DNA of 64,000 nt. Origin: Ampelocalamus luodianensis. Its lineage: Eukaryota; Streptophyta; Magnoliopsida; Poales; Poaceae. The DNA is taken from positions 69,458,476 through 69,522,475 of the forward strand of contig CM070634.1 in the NCBI GenBank assembly GCA_036346255.1. Reading direction: 5' to 3'. A program made the translations under genes and the position numbers. Position 1 is the stretch's first letter. Each line of letters begins with the position of its first letter. Positions 20,001 to 31,845 of the stretch are shown here, piece by piece. Under the pieces are notes generated by a model. It saw only the letters and a program-made list of their open reading frames with translations. It was not told the DNA's origin and made no database searches.

Positions 20001-21740
20001 CATTTTTAAGCGATGGGACCCATATGTCATAAGTACACTAATAAGTCACTTAAGTGCTAAGGATTAGGGTTAACCTTAACGTCGCCGGCGGTTCAACGGG
20101 GCTCCCGTGCGCGGCGGCACAGCCGTGTAAGGCTAACCGGCGCAGCAGGGACTCTCCGGGCTCGGGGTTGCTGGGATCCGGTGCCTGGGAACGTCGCGAA
20201 CCTACTGGTGGCGACGCGGGGCCCGAAGGTCGCCGGTGTCGCGCTCGCGGTGGCCGGAGGCGGGGACGACGGGCGGCGCTCGTGGACCGGCTGCTCCGGT
20301 TGTCGAGGAGGCTCGGGGAAGTGTGTGTTGGCGTCGCCTCGCCACCACGAACACGTTGGCGGTGACGCGGAGAGCTGAGGTGGATGGCGTCGAGCTCACG
20401 ACGGCCGGAGGCAGAGCCGAAATGCGGTGCTCGAGGAGGGGGCGCTACAAGCGACGATTGAGCTCGGGAAAGATGCCTTCGGTATCGCTTCGTCACCAGG
20501 AACGTGAAGGAGCAAAAAACGACGCCGATGGAGGTCGAGAATGGCCGGAACGCGGACGGCGGAGCTTCATCGTGTTTGGAGGAGAATGGGTCGTGTTCCC
20601 TCGACAAGGCACCAAAAGCCAATTAGACCTGGTGGTAAGTTTTAGCTAGACGATGCGACCTTAAAGGACAAAGTTTAGTAGAGAAAAACTCGCCGGAGTG
20701 GCTATGTGCTAACGAGACCGTGGCGGCCGGAGGTGGGAACGAAGAAGTCGCGCCCGTTGACTTTGTGAATGAAAAGGGACCGGATCGGCAAAAATGGATG
20801 TGGCGAGGTGAGTAGAGTGCATCTGTGGGCTCGCGAGCGAAGCTTACCAAGAGGAGGCAAAGCTAGAGCCTCCTCCTCTTCCATGCCTAGAAAGAGAAAT
20901 GAGGAAGAGAGGAGACAATGTGGTAGTCTTGAGTGAGTCCAAGGACGGAGAAGGAGGCAGCGTGAAGCGATGAAGGTCCTGGAGTGGTCACATTGGGCGG
21001 TGGTTGATGGTGTTGACGGAGGGAGCTCAGAGCAGAGACGCCGCGTGGAGCTCGGCTTCTGCGTGCAAGTCAGCGAGAGGAGGAAGACGCTCCTGTCGCG
21101 TGGGTCCGGTATGTCAGCGGCACAAGGAGGTGCGGCCCGTGTGAGATGGTCCAGCCGAGTTGGGTTGGTGCGGTGCAGGTCTGACCTGGGTCCGGGTGTG
21201 GTGTGAGTTGGTTGGGTCGCACCAGTTTGGCTCGGGTCTGGTTCAAGTCGGTGCAATAGTGTTAGAATTGAGTTTAGGGTTTGACTGATTCGATTTCAAC
21301 CCATTCAACTTTGACTTGCTACTAAAAATAGAAATAAAATCTCTAAAAATCTGAAATAATTCAGAGGTGATCCTGGGAAGGCCTAGTGTCCATAAAAATT
21401 ATTTAACACTACTGTTCAAGAAATAAAGTGTATCATTTAAATTCAAACTTAATGTAGGTCTTTAAATTGTGTTTGAATTTTCATAGGGTCCAAAACAGTC
21501 CCAAAAATTTAGGAAAAATTATATTAATTTATTTTAATTAATATAGTATTTGAATAAATTATTTCCAGAGACACTTTAGTAGCATTTATTTCAGTTTTTG
21601 ATTTGGAGTGCAAAACAAAGTGTATGTTTCATATGTATTTTGATATTTTCCAAGTACAATATGTAATTAAAAAGTGTCAAAACATGATGTAGGCTAATGA
21701 GATGCATAATAAACCTATTTATTAATTTGGAGATGTGACA
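17064..21740 (-). repeat. B1 5' LTR (4677 bp)
   Basis: It runs TGTCACATCT (ending 21740) to GGGGTCCCCACA (17064), with both ends intact. It contains the palindromes (18016-18027, 18035-18044), the hairpin (17656-17671), a GC-rich zone at about 20060-21260 and an AT-rich zone between. No genes are called inside. Confidence 0.93.
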
Positions 21741-21990
21741 ATACTTGACGTTCAAACAAAGTAATTGAACTGTATTTGTGCTATGTAATGCTGTCTGAAC
21801 GTCAAGCTTTCAAACTGTTCAACGCCAGCCGCCATAAGAAAATCTTCATTGTGTTTGGGACAACTAGTGACCATAGGTGTTTCCATTGGAAATCTGTACT
21901 AGTATTATTAGATGAGGAAGCATCTCTTTTAAATCTTATATCCCTCCTAACCACACCCACTTTGTATGCCGACTTCGTAGAAAAAATGCC

Positions 21991-22602
21991 TTACACATCA
22001 AAGTGCCATGCTAGGGTGTCATCCAAATTTTGTTGAACCGGCAGTGACAGAATCACCTCTGCATCCTCAGGCACAAAAACATCACGCACCAACTCTGAAT
22101 CCCATGATCCGGTTACAGGGTTTAAAAGCTCCTCTACCATGCGCAATAAGTTATGTCCTCTATGGGAAATTAGTCTGCGAGTGTTACCTCTTGGTATCCA
22201 AGGGTCATCCCAAATATTGATACTTGAGCCATTCCCAATTGGCAAAATGATACCTTCATTCAGCAGCTGAACTCCTTTAAGTATACTGCACCACGAATAC
22301 GACATGCCTTGCTTTGCCTCCGCTTTCAGTACCGAATACGACATACCTTGCTTTGCCTCCGCTTTCTGTACCGATGAGGTTGGGTAGTATTTCGCCTTTA
22401 GCACCTGGGCACACAAGGAATCAAGTTCCTGTAGCAGACGCCACCCTTGTCGAGCTAGCATTGCTACATTGAACACATGAAGATCCCTAAAGCCGAGTCC
22501 TCCCTCCTTTTTCAGCAAAGTCATTCTCTCCCAACTCACCCAGTGCATTTTGTTTTCATCCTTTTGCTGACTCCACCAGTAGCAACAGAATACATTACTC
22601 AA
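21991..22602 (-). pseudogene. LINE ORF2, post-RT region
   Basis: The 203-residue frame includes HWVSWERMTLLKKEGGLGFR and DLHVFNVAMLARQGWRLLQE, a highly conserved stretch between RT and the zinc-binding region of plant LINEs, then VLKAKYYP, IGNGSSINIWDDPWIP and LAWHFDV. A 39-bp in-frame duplication (22295-22333 and 22334-22372) repeats 13 codons (KAEAKQGMSYS). After 21991 the frame breaks. It acts as a connector in ORF2p with no known catalytic role. Confidence 0.85.
22295..22372 (-). repeat. 39-bp tandem duplication in the LINE
   Basis: Two adjacent copies start GAATACGACAT at 22295 and 22334 and differ at a few positions. The length is a multiple of three, so the LINE frame is kept. Confidence 0.9.
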
Positions 22603-22637
22603 CTGATCACAAAAGGTTTTGGTAAGACCGTAAGATC

Positions 22638-25600
22638 TGTCACAGCCCCAACTAATTAAATTGGATTAATATGTATTTCCCTAACCTGCATTATCAAATT
22701 CAAATCATTTCATAATATATTGTACTTGGAAAATCTAATTTGAGGTAAACATACACATCAAAATTCAATTTTTAATTCAAATCAGTGATAAAAAGTTGTG
22801 ATCATCATCTGAAATCAATTTATTTAAATACTACACTAATTATCATGAATTAATATAATTTTTTCAAAATTTTTGAGACTAGTTTGAACCTCATTAAAAT
22901 TCAAATAACATTTATAGACATACAACAGGTTTGAATTTAAATATCACAAACTATATTATGAATAGTAGGGTTTTATAATTTTTATGGGAACTATATCCTC
23001 CCAGGAACCCCCACAAATTATTTCATAATTTTTAGAAATTTATTTCTATTTATGAAGCCTCAGTCAAACTAGAATCAAATAAATTAGAATCACCAAACTG
23101 ATCGTTCCTATGGCTCGGACGAGTCGGACTCGGTCCGACCACAGGCGCTTGACTCGACCGCGTCACTTAATCGCACGGGACATGCAGCCCTTGGATCTCG
23201 AGATCGACGGTCCGATTCGCCATCGTTGGGCGATTCAAAACAACACGTGAAATCTCACCCTTCCAATCTCGATCTAACGGTCCTCATTCGCCACGTGGCG
23301 CTAGCTTACCCCGCACCTTAAGTCGCCGCCATCACGGGCCCGCTTGTCGCCCGCGCTTCAACCTCCGCGGCGCCCTCGCAGACACTCCTCGCCACGCGGT
23401 CGTCTCGCCCTGATCCCTGTCACTTCACCGCGCCCGTTGGCCTGTCCCCGCGTTTCTTCTCTGCACACCGCACCCACCCCCAACGTCCCTCTGGCTTTAT
23501 CACCCCTCGAAGCCCTCCTTTTTCCCTCACTTCTCCTCGGTTGACAGAGGAGAGCGAGGCTTTCTCTCGGCTTCTACTTGGGTAAGCTTCCACCGGGTGG
23601 TGCTCCTCCGTTCCACGTTCATTGACATTTCCATTTTTGCTCAAGCGAACTCTTATTTTTGCTTGTAGCCTCTGCCCCATCGTCGTGCTCTAGCTCGGTA
23701 CCAGAGCACGCTCCGGAGGACACCCTCGTGTCTTCTTCGTCTCCGGAAGGTATGACCCATATTCCATCGCGTCACTTTGTATGCCTTAGTTTACTGGTCA
23801 GAACCCCTCAATCGATTTGGTCCTTGCACGGCAGGATCTTGTTGATTTGAAGATTGAACCATTTTCGGCCGGGGAAACAACCTTTCCTCTCCCACTTCGT
23901 TTTGGTAAGCCATTCTTCAATTCTTTGCTCATGAAGCATTCTCATATGGTCCTTGAGCTACCTTAACCATTCTCTGTCCTTAAGGTTTCTCCAATCATCT
24001 TCTCCACGTGAAGTCGTGTTGTGCCGCTACTTCTTCTCCGGCGCCGACACTGCTCCAGCTATCCCCAAGCTTCTCCAGGCCCTCTCCTAGCTCAGGTAGC
24101 CTCCTCATGCCCCCTAGGAGCATAAGCATGTGTACATTTGCTCAGAACGCGTTCAAATCGGCGTGGCTCCTTTTGCAGTATTTAGTACCGCCGCTCACCG
24201 TCGGCTAGCCGCCGTTCTGGGCCGGCTCAGTCGTCGGGACTACTCCCATTAGGAGCGCCTTGCTATTCTCCATCTGTCCATGCTCTTGGTTCACGCCGCC
24301 GTGGCCGGGATCGCCGGCAAGCCGCCGGTGAAGCGCGCGGGATGAAATCCCGTTGTCGTACGCCGACCGTCACTGTAGCATGTCATTAGCCGTTAAACTC
24401 CAATCATTAGCATTTAAGTGTTGTCTTAAGCGCGCCGATGAGTCTATTACATGCGGCCCCACCTACGTAAAACAACACATTTGGTAACGTTGGAGCCACC
24501 GACGTGTGGGCCCAAAAATTTAAACACGCGCGGCGTCTTTGCGCCGTTCCTTACACTTGGATCGTTGTGGACCGTCCGATGCGATATCGACGGTCCAGAT
24601 TGGTGGCTCTTCGGAATTTCCGATTTACGCTACGATCATGGGCCGTCAGATGCGAAAGGAACGGCCTGGATTTGTGAGACATTCGGACCGTCCTATTGCA
24701 TCTCGAATATGGACCGTTGGATCTTGATCCAACGGCTCGCAACCATCGCCCTAGCACGCACCCGTGCGCGCGCCTAGCCCTGGGCCGCTGACTAGCGGGC
24801 CCGCTGGTCCAGTGACTGCGGCTAGCGCTGCACTCGGTGAGAAGAGTAAAAATCACTTTAGTAAATTTGAAATCAGTCTATTTATACACTGGAAATTAGT
24901 GTTAACTTTAGAAATGCATAACTATTTCATCTTAACTCCAAATCACATGAAACCACTTCTGGAAATTTACATTCTTAATGGACTTCCTATCAAAATTAGT
25001 TTCATACATGTCTCTGTAGCAGAGGGCTTTAATTGGAAATTTATTCATTAGAATCATTATATTTACAATAGGAAAATGGACTGAAATCTTTAAAAATGCA
25101 TAAGTAATTATTGGAAACTCCAAAAACAGTGAGACCACTTTTGATAATTTTCATTTTCAGTGAACTTAATTATTAAAATGGTCTCCACATTACCTCTATC
25201 ACAGAAACTATTTTGGGAGAATATACTCCTTAACTCCATTATTTTTATACTATAAAAGGCTGATAACTTTGAAAATCAATAACTAAATCATAAAAACTCC
25301 AAAAAGGACAAACTTAACTGTTTTCGACTTATAATAGTATTGCCTATTTATCTATGTAATCCACGTACTCGCCACTGTTCTACAAAAATTCACTTCATAA
25401 TTAAATTACATAATGACGGCTTATTGAAATCTGAAATTCAAACCATTATAACTTTCACATACTAAATCAAAATGAAATAATTATTTCACCAAAAATCATT
25501 TAAAATCATGACCTAACTACTGTAGAAAAATCATGCATTTATGAGCATTTTTGTTTTTGAGTTGTTTTTCTCCGTATTTATTGGATGTTATAATTATATA

Positions 25601-27506
25601 GATCCCGAGCATATTGATATCGACACTTACGCTACTGAGAGCGAGCAGCTACTATACCAGCAGGGCAAGCATCATTTGAACTTTCTTTTGCATCATATTT
25701 GATCCCAGTTTTGGTTAAGTTAGTGCAATGATAATTGCTTGCATGCTATTTTGATTATGTCAATATTTTTGTGATGTGTAGTTTAGATATGTCCTATGCT
25801 TGAGGTTAATCTTGAATTATGCCAACTCCTATATGCTTAAGATAGGATGTGTGAATTATGGGTGATAGAATTGCTTAGCCATGCAAGTCTAGACACGGTA
25901 GTTCGATCGTCAGGACTAACCCGATGGTTTTGGGATACACACAACTCTTACTTTATGTTTTTACTTCAGATCTTTGTAGCTGTTTTATGAGTTAAATTTT
26001 GTCATTTTTAAAAGAGATTTGGTCCGGACAAGTGTTGGTTAGTGATGGTGTCTTTGTGCACGAGAATTGGGTATGTGGAAGGACTTGTCTGGACAATTGA
26101 GGACCGAACTTTGGGTACCTACTGTTCAAGCAACACTCGTGCTGCCACACGCGGGTTGGGAGCCGTATGGTTAAGTAGGGGGAGGGTTTTATTGTGTTAA
26201 GTCCTTGGTGGTGTAAGGGCATAGCGGCCGTGAAATCCTATGTTCTTTGAGGAGCCGATGTAATCCTTTATAGTGTGCAAGGGAGCACCAATTCTTTTGT
26301 TTTGATTGCATCGGTATTTCCAATATAACTTGTGAGCCCCCTAGCAAGTGCTATCCGACGCTTGTACTAGGCAAGGAACCATCTCACAAGGGGACTTAGC
26401 TCAATAGGGTTTTCTTGCTGAAAATGATCAGATCTTGATTTACCCGTGAGCATACCATAGGAAGTGTGCTATTTCGAGGCCTCTGGAGGCTTACGGGCTA
26501 ATCAAGTCGTGTGGGTAAAGTAGTACACCCCGCGGGTATTAATCTATTCGAATAGCCGTGTCCACGGTTATGGACAACCGCTTGAAATTTGTGGTCGCTT
26601 ATTGTTAGACTTTTAATTAAAATTGTGGTTAAACTTGGGATTCGTCATGAACGGGTTGTTCATGTGTTTAGTATATCAAAGTGGGCTGCCACTTTGGTCT
26701 TTGTGTGATTCAATTGTTTATTACTAAAATGCTTTACTACATGTTTTACTTCTACTTCAAATCTGATTTTAAATGGGCACATGAAAAACTAGTATGTGTA
26801 GGATGTTAATTGTCGCGTCTTTTTCGCAAAACTAAACCAATATGAGCCATCCTTTGAATGACCCTTATGCATAACTATTTTTATTTGTGTAAGACTTGCG
26901 AGTACACTTGTACTCAGCCAGATGTTTGCTGGCCTTTTCAGGTGAGGAAGGTTATGATTATGATGATCTCGCTAGTGTTGACTTGGGCGACACTAATGAG
27001 TAGTGTGCTACCATTTAACTCCCAGTCGGTTGCCGATGGGTGATGGGCATACCACTGCTGGTCTTTTGCTTTATCTATTTAATTCCGCTGCTACTTGATA
27101 CTCTGCTTTAGATTTGGCCGGTCGGCCGTTTGTAATAAACTGTAGACCTTAACTATTATGCAGTATGTCTTTTATTCCTTGTCGTATGCATTGTATGGAT
27201 GTAATCAACGTTGGATGAGAGTATGAGTATATTGGTCGTTGATCTTGGGAGCCAATATATGTCATACTCGTTGTTGATGAATTCCCATTTAACTCACCAA
27301 GGATAGTGCTTCGAATCGGGGGAGAATCGACAATCATGTAACGCTCGCAAGGGAGCAGCGCGCATGATCGTTGAGGCTCCAGTATTCGGCTAAGCCTCTC
27401 ACTTGGATAGAGTTAAATTGGGATTCATTTACCGGAGACCCGTAATTATGTCTCTAAGACCTTGTCTAATCTCGGTCTTATGGAGATAATTACCGGGGAC
27501 CCCACA
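22638..27506 (+). repeat. B2 5' LTR (4869 bp)
   Basis: It starts TGTCACAGCC and ends GGGGACCCCACA. About 23090-24840 is GC-rich and includes GGGTAAGCTTCCACC (donor-like, GT at 23582) and TTTTTGCTTGTAG (acceptor-like, ending 23668). The rest is AT-rich up to the conserved block (about 25620-27506). CTATTCGAATAG is at 26544-26555; the partner palindrome has decayed to CCCCGCGGG here. The hairpin is at 26900-26915. Confidence 0.94.
23582..23668 (+). other. Candidate intron in the B2 LTR leader
   Basis: G|GTAAGC at 23582 and TTTTTGCTTGTAG ending at 23668 bound an 87-nt stretch that has the same length in the 3' LTR (34357-34443). The donor plus CCACCGGGTGG recurs in solo LTR B3 (near 61406, minus). 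This is a sequence-based candidate only. Confidence 0.35.
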
Positions 27507-27510
27507 GCGT

Positions 27511-27526
27511 TGGTATCAAAGCCATA
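27511..27526 (+). promoter_or_regulatory. B2 primer binding site
   Basis: TGGTATCAAAGCCATA lies four bases after the 5' LTR; one change (A for G) from the B1 site. Confidence 0.9.
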
Positions 27527-27721
27527 TTGACTGTAGGTTAGAGGTAGCACTGGCGTTAGAGTTAGTAAGCCTTCTGGAGTCAAAATATTTTGAAATTATC
27601 AAATTACTTTCAGAAAGTTTAAGTTAAGAATATCTTTTATTCCTTATCCATCTTAGTATCTTTTCTCTCCTGATCCTGTTTTGGTTTAAGAAACTAACTT
27701 ACCTTGCCTTCTTGCCTTTAG

Positions 27722-28242
27722 ATGAACCCTCAGTACCTTGTCCGGGAAACTCAAGTCAAGGAGTGGATGGATACCGGCGTTGCTACGAGACATGATGTGG
27801 AGGGCGAACTTCACATATCAGCCCACTTATTCCATCTACCGCCGTGATCGAGGACCCGAATGGAGGAATTTATGGCGATAATAGATATCGTTGCTAGACA
27901 AGTTCTCGAGCATACCTTACCGCTTCGGTGCGCGTGGTACTTCGAGGCCATGGCGTTACAAGAAGTGGCTTTGGTGGCCATGAGTCGCCTTCGCTCGACC
28001 GACGAGTTAGCCCAAATTTCCATATGATCACTTTACGATGCGCGCCGCGCGCGGGGACGTGAACTCGCTTGCTAGGATCCGCTTTGGGAGGACCCCAAGT
28101 CGAGCGATTGGCGAGATTGGTTCACGTAATGGACCAAATGCATCGCTGCATGATGCATGAGTTATGGGAGACACGCCGTCGTCTCATTATAGCTCAGGAG
28201 CATTTACAGCTTATGCATGACATGAGGCTCATTCGTCCGTGA
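27722..28242 (+). pseudogene. B2 orf0 upstream of gag
   Basis: The ATG at 27722 opens MNPQYLVRETQVKEWMDTG. After a shift near 27815 the frame gives TYQPTYSIYRRDRGPEWR, then (another shift) IIDIVARQVLEHT and ALQEVALVAMSRLRS, and finally LVHVMDQMHRCMMHELWETR up to the TGA ending at 28242. The total of about 173 codons matches the size I recall for orf0 of rice RIRE3/RIRE8. Segments align with 16404-16846 of B1. There are at least two frameshifts. No domain is recognised and the function is unknown. Confidence 0.7.
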
Positions 28243-28689
28243 TGTGTTTGTATGGCGCTAATGAGGTTTCGCCGACATTTCTGCGCCACGACTATCGTCT
28301 CCCGAAGTAGGAGGCCATATCATCGGCGTAGGATCCCCTTACGCTCACCAACCCGGGAGACCGAAGACACAGATCCCCGGATACCACACGCTCGATGACT
28401 TTCCTGAACTTTGACCGGAATAATATCTAGGTTGTTAGGGCAGGGAGCTCTATGTTTGAGCTTGTATCCTTAGGTTTATGTAATAGGGTAGTAGATGTCG
28501 AACCGTTATGTTTCATTTGCAAAAACTACTATTTCAGTTGTAATCTTAAGCCTGCGGGCGCTTATATACGGTGTTGTATCGATTCGATTTTATGTTGATT
28601 AATGTTCGGTGTTCCATTTGATGTTACAATTTTCTTGCTTTTGATATTGATTGTGCATGTACAGCCAAGTAATGGCTTTTGTCTTATTT

Positions 28690-28714
28690 ACTAACCATCC
28701 TTGTCCAATACAGG
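28690..28714 (+). promoter_or_regulatory. Candidate branch point and 3' splice site before B2 gag
   Basis: TACTAACC (about 28690) is a textbook branch-point string. It is followed by ATCCTTGTCCAATACAG, so AG ends at 28713 and the gag ATG starts at 28715. B1 conserves the layout. A possible donor TTAG|GTTTATGTAA lies at 28474; stronger donors are in the LTR. Confidence 0.42.
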
Positions 28715-29820
28715 ATGACAGGACCAACTACGCGATCAGGAGCCTGCGCGCGCAGGCTCCCATCCCCATCTAGGGCACCACGTCTAGCACCTCTGAGCGA
28801 TTTCTACGATCAGGGACAGTCATCCCAGCAGCCGTCTGGGCATGGCGAGCCCTCTCAGCAGCCGTCCCAGCAGGGTGGACCGCCTGAGGAGGTGCTCCCT
28901 CCGCCGCCATCCATGGTCGAGTTTATGATGATGATTGAGCGCAACCGGATGGACCAGACCCGGATGCTTGAGGCGATCGTGCGCAACACCGCTCCAGCTC
29001 CCGTTCCGACAGGAGGGGCTGCCCCGCACCGAGCGTCCGGAGGTCTCGCTGAGTTCCAGCGGACCAACCCTCCGACATTTGCGGGCGGCAAGGACCCGAT
29101 GGAGGCAGAGGACTGGCTGCACAACATTGAGAAGAAGCTGAACATAGCGCAGTGTACCGGGGTCGAGAGAGTCTTGTTTGCCAGCTATCAGTTGGCAGGG
29201 GCGGCGAGCGCATGGTGGGATAGTTATTCCGCCATGCAGCCCGCTGGTCACGTCCCGACTTGGGACGAATTCAGGGATGCGTTCCGGGAGGCCCATATAC
29301 CGGAGGGAGTGCTGCTTATCAAGCAGCAGCAGTTCCTTGCCTTGAGACAGGGACGGCGGACCGTCACTGAGTACCTGCATGATTTCAACTACTTGGCCAG
29401 GTATGCTCCGACGACGCCTCGACCGACGCCGTCGCCGAACAGTTCTTCCATGGGCTATCGAGGAGTTGCGCTTGTTTTAGCCACATGATTTCGTGAGTTT
29501 CCGAGATCTCGGTCAACAAGGCGATAGTGGTGGAGCATGAGAGCATGAAAGTGGATGAGTCGAGGAAGAGGAGGAAGGCCTTCCAGACGGCAGCGATGGC
29601 GAGTGGCGCTTTCCTGTGCCACGCCCAGGACTACCTCAGGCACCTCGTGCCCCAGCTTCAGCACCGTCGAGGTCTCCTGTGGCACCTCCACGACCTTCTC
29701 CACCGGCAGCTCAGCAGCACAGCAGGGGCCAGAGACCACAGACGGGTGGGGCATACAAGCCCGGCGTCATTTGTTTCCATCAGGGCGCGGGGCCACTATG
29801 CTTGCAGTTGCCTCGCCAGC
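28715..29820 (+). pseudogene. B2 gag
   Basis: The ATG at 28715 opens MTGPTTRSGACARR. After a Gln/Pro-rich N-terminus the Retrotrans_gag-type capsid core follows: FAGGKDPMEAEDWLHNIEKK, LFASYQLAGAASAWWDSY, PTWDEFRDAFREAHIPEGVL and RQGRRTVTEYLHDFNYLARY. A frameshift near 29405 ends the open frame at 29488; another frame resumes with VEHESMKVDESRKRRKAF (29527 on). The zinc knuckle is reduced to remnants around 29765-29815 (RGHYACSC). Gag would form the cytoplasmic particle; this copy cannot give a full protein. Confidence 0.88.
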
Positions 29821-29859
29821 GCGCGAGGATGCCCCTGACGTACTCGCTCAAAGACCACC

Positions 29860-30520
29860 AGCCCCAGCTCCAGTGAGGCCACCACCACCACCACCGAGAG
29901 CAGCACCTACTCCACCCCAGCATGCACGTGGTCGCGTCAACCACGTCTCGGCAGAGGAGGCGACCGACGCACCTGACGTCGTGCTAGGTACACTTCTTGT
30001 TAATTCATGTCCTGCATCCGTTCTATTTGATTCTAGAGCATCTCATTCTTTTATTAAAAACGAGTATGCTGAAATTAACCAATTCAAGATACATACACTA
30101 CACCCACCTTATCATATTCAGTCCCCGTGGTCGGTTTTCTCGCCATCAAGTCCAGTAGGACGTAAAATTGAAATACAAAATGTTAACTTTTCAGCAAACC
30201 TAATAGTGATAAGTTCAGTGGGCATCGATGTTATCTTAGGGATGGATTGGTTATGTAAGAATCAGGGGAAGATTGATTGTGCCCAGCGGTCTATCTCAGT
30301 GACTAGTGAGGACGGCACCCAGGTCGTCTTTGCACCTGTAGTGGGTGGTTCTCACCTATATGCTTTAGAGGCGAGTACCTCTCTCGCGCTAGAGGAGGTA
30401 CCAATAGTGAGTGAGTATCCTGATGTGTTCCCTGAAGAACTTCCAGGCATGCCCCCTGACCGAGAGGTAGAGTTTGTCATTGAGCTTGCACCTGCACGCG
30501 CCCATCTCAAAAGGTCGTGA
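29860..30520 (+). pseudogene. B2 aspartic protease and start of RT
   Basis: The open frame contains a proline-rich linker, RGRVNHVSAEEATDAPDVVL, then VLFDSRASHSFI (active-site D kept, but DSG reads DSR), IGIDVILGMDWL-type flap sequence (VGIDVILGMDWLCKNQGKID) and the RT lead-in DVFPEELPGMPPDREVEFVI. It stops at 30518-30520. The Gly-to-Arg change next to the catalytic Asp should abolish cleavage. Confidence 0.87.
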
Positions 30521-31260
30521 CGGATGCCGCCCAATGAGCTAGCTGAATTGAAAGAACAACTTAAGGAGTTGCAAGACAAGGGTTTCATCAGGCCTAGCTC
30601 TCGCCTTGGGATGCCCTGGCTCTCTTTGTCAAGAAGAAAGACAAGAGTCTACGGATGTGTGTTGACTACCGTCCGTTGAATGAGGTCACCATCAAGAACA
30701 AGTATCCGCTCCCGCGGATCGATGACCTATTTGACCAGCTTAGTGGAGCTCAGGTGTTCTCCAAAATTGACTTGAGATTAGGCTACCATCAGATTAAAGT
30801 TAGAACCGAGGACATTCCAAGACCGCCTTCTCTACTCGTTACAGTGCATGCGAGTACACGGTCATGTCATTTGGTTTGACCAATGCCCTGACCTTATTTC
30901 ATGAACCTCATGAATTCGGTGTTCATGGAATACTTGGATCGGTTTGTAGTGGTTTTCATTGATGATATCCTTATCTACTCTAAGTCTGATCTTGAGCACG
31001 AGCAACACTTGAGACTAGTGTTAGAAAAGCTTCGCCACCATCACCAGACGCCAAATTCAAAGAAATGTGAGTTTTGGCTTCGAGAGGTTAGTTTCTTGGG
31101 ACATATCCTATCTAAGGGCGGTGTCGCGGTTGATCCTAGTAAGGTACGAGATGTCCTTGAATGGAAGCAACCCAAGAGCGTCACTGACATTCGTAGTTTT
31201 CTTGGACTTGCGGGATACTACCGTAGGTTCATCAAGAATTTCTCAAAAATCGCAAGCCTA
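30521..31260 (+). pseudogene. B2 reverse transcriptase
   Basis: Fragments in several frames follow gypsy RT order: MPPNELAELKEQLKELQDKG, CVDYRPLNEVTIKNKYPLPR, FSKIDLRLGYHQIKV, then the catalytic VVVFIDDILIYSKSD (30950 region) and KCEFWLREVSFLGHILSKGG, VTDIRSFLGLAGYYRRFIKN. Frameshifts lie near 30600 and 30815. The FIDD motif itself is intact. Confidence 0.9.
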
Positions 31261-31263
31261 TGA

Positions 31264-31790
31264 CCCAACTTCTAAAGAAAGAAAAGAAATTTGAGTGGAC
31301 AGCGGAATGCGAGCAAAGCTTTCAAACCTCGAAAGGATGCCCGTGAAGCTCCGTGCTTGTTCCGCTGCACATTCATAAGAGCTTTGATATCTCTCGTGAT
31401 GCATCTCGCCATGGGCTCGGTTGTGTGCTTATGCAAGACGGCCGAGTGGTGGCCTCACGATCGAGGCAATTGAGGCCCCATGAGGCCAACTATCCCACAC
31501 ATGACCTAGAGCTCGCGGTGTAGTTCATGCCTTGAAGATTTGGCGACATTACCTCATCGGTAATCGTTGCGAGATCTACACCGACCATAAGAGTCTTAAA
31601 TATATTTTCACCCAAGCCGACCGAACTTGAGACAAAGAAGATGGCTTGAGTTGATTAAAGATTATGATATGGGACTCCATTATCATCCAGGAAAGCTAAT
31701 GTAGTGGTCGACGATTGAGCGAAAAATCTCAATGCAACTGTTTGTCAGAACTCCTTTTCTCAGCAGCTTATGTCTTTGCGTTGCAGACCT
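31264..31790 (+). pseudogene. B2 RNase H
   Basis: The region starts QLLKKEKKFEWTAECEQSFQ and, after breaks, shows DASRHGLGCVLMQDGRVVAS (catalytic Asp), RPHEANYPTHDLELAV (Glu), then IWRHYLIGNRCEIYTDHKSL (Asp). Several stops and shifts make it non-functional. B1 has no counterpart; the 18S fragment sits there. Confidence 0.82.
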
Positions 31791-31845
31791 ACACCGGAGA
31801 TAGTTGAAGAAGGTTCGCTCGCAGCCCTCGGTGTGACTTGCACAC

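Larger units (their letters stand above)
7698..21740 (-). mobile_element. B1: chimeric Ty3/gypsy chromovirus (Tekay/Del type)
   Basis: The 14.0-kb element is flanked by exact 5-bp duplications ATACT (7693-7697 and 21741-21745) and sits inside the LINE. LTRs are 7698-12375 (3') and 17064-21740 (5'), differing by roughly 2% where compared by eye. The sense-strand order is primer site, orf0-like frame, gag with a zinc-knuckle array, damaged protease, reverse transcriptase, antisense 18S rDNA insert, truncated integrase, chromodomain, polypurine tract. RNase H and the integrase N-terminus are missing. With a 4.7-kb interior and no intact pol it must have moved, if it moved in this form, with enzymes supplied by relatives. 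Its outermost base pair reads CG instead of TG at 7698-7699. Confidence 0.92.
21741..22637 (-). mobile_element. LINE, middle segment
   Basis: This is bounded by the insertion sites of B1 (TSD ATACT, 21741-21745) and B2 (TSD AGATC, 22633-22637). It carries the LINE region downstream of the RT thumb. The reading frame at the right edge joins the segment beginning at 38278, and at the left edge the one ending at 7692, so all three are one element. Confidence 0.88.

Noticed and set aside
28820..29380. 186-codon minus-strand frame opposite B2 gag
   Set aside because: Shadow of the gag coding strand, which has clear capsid motifs.
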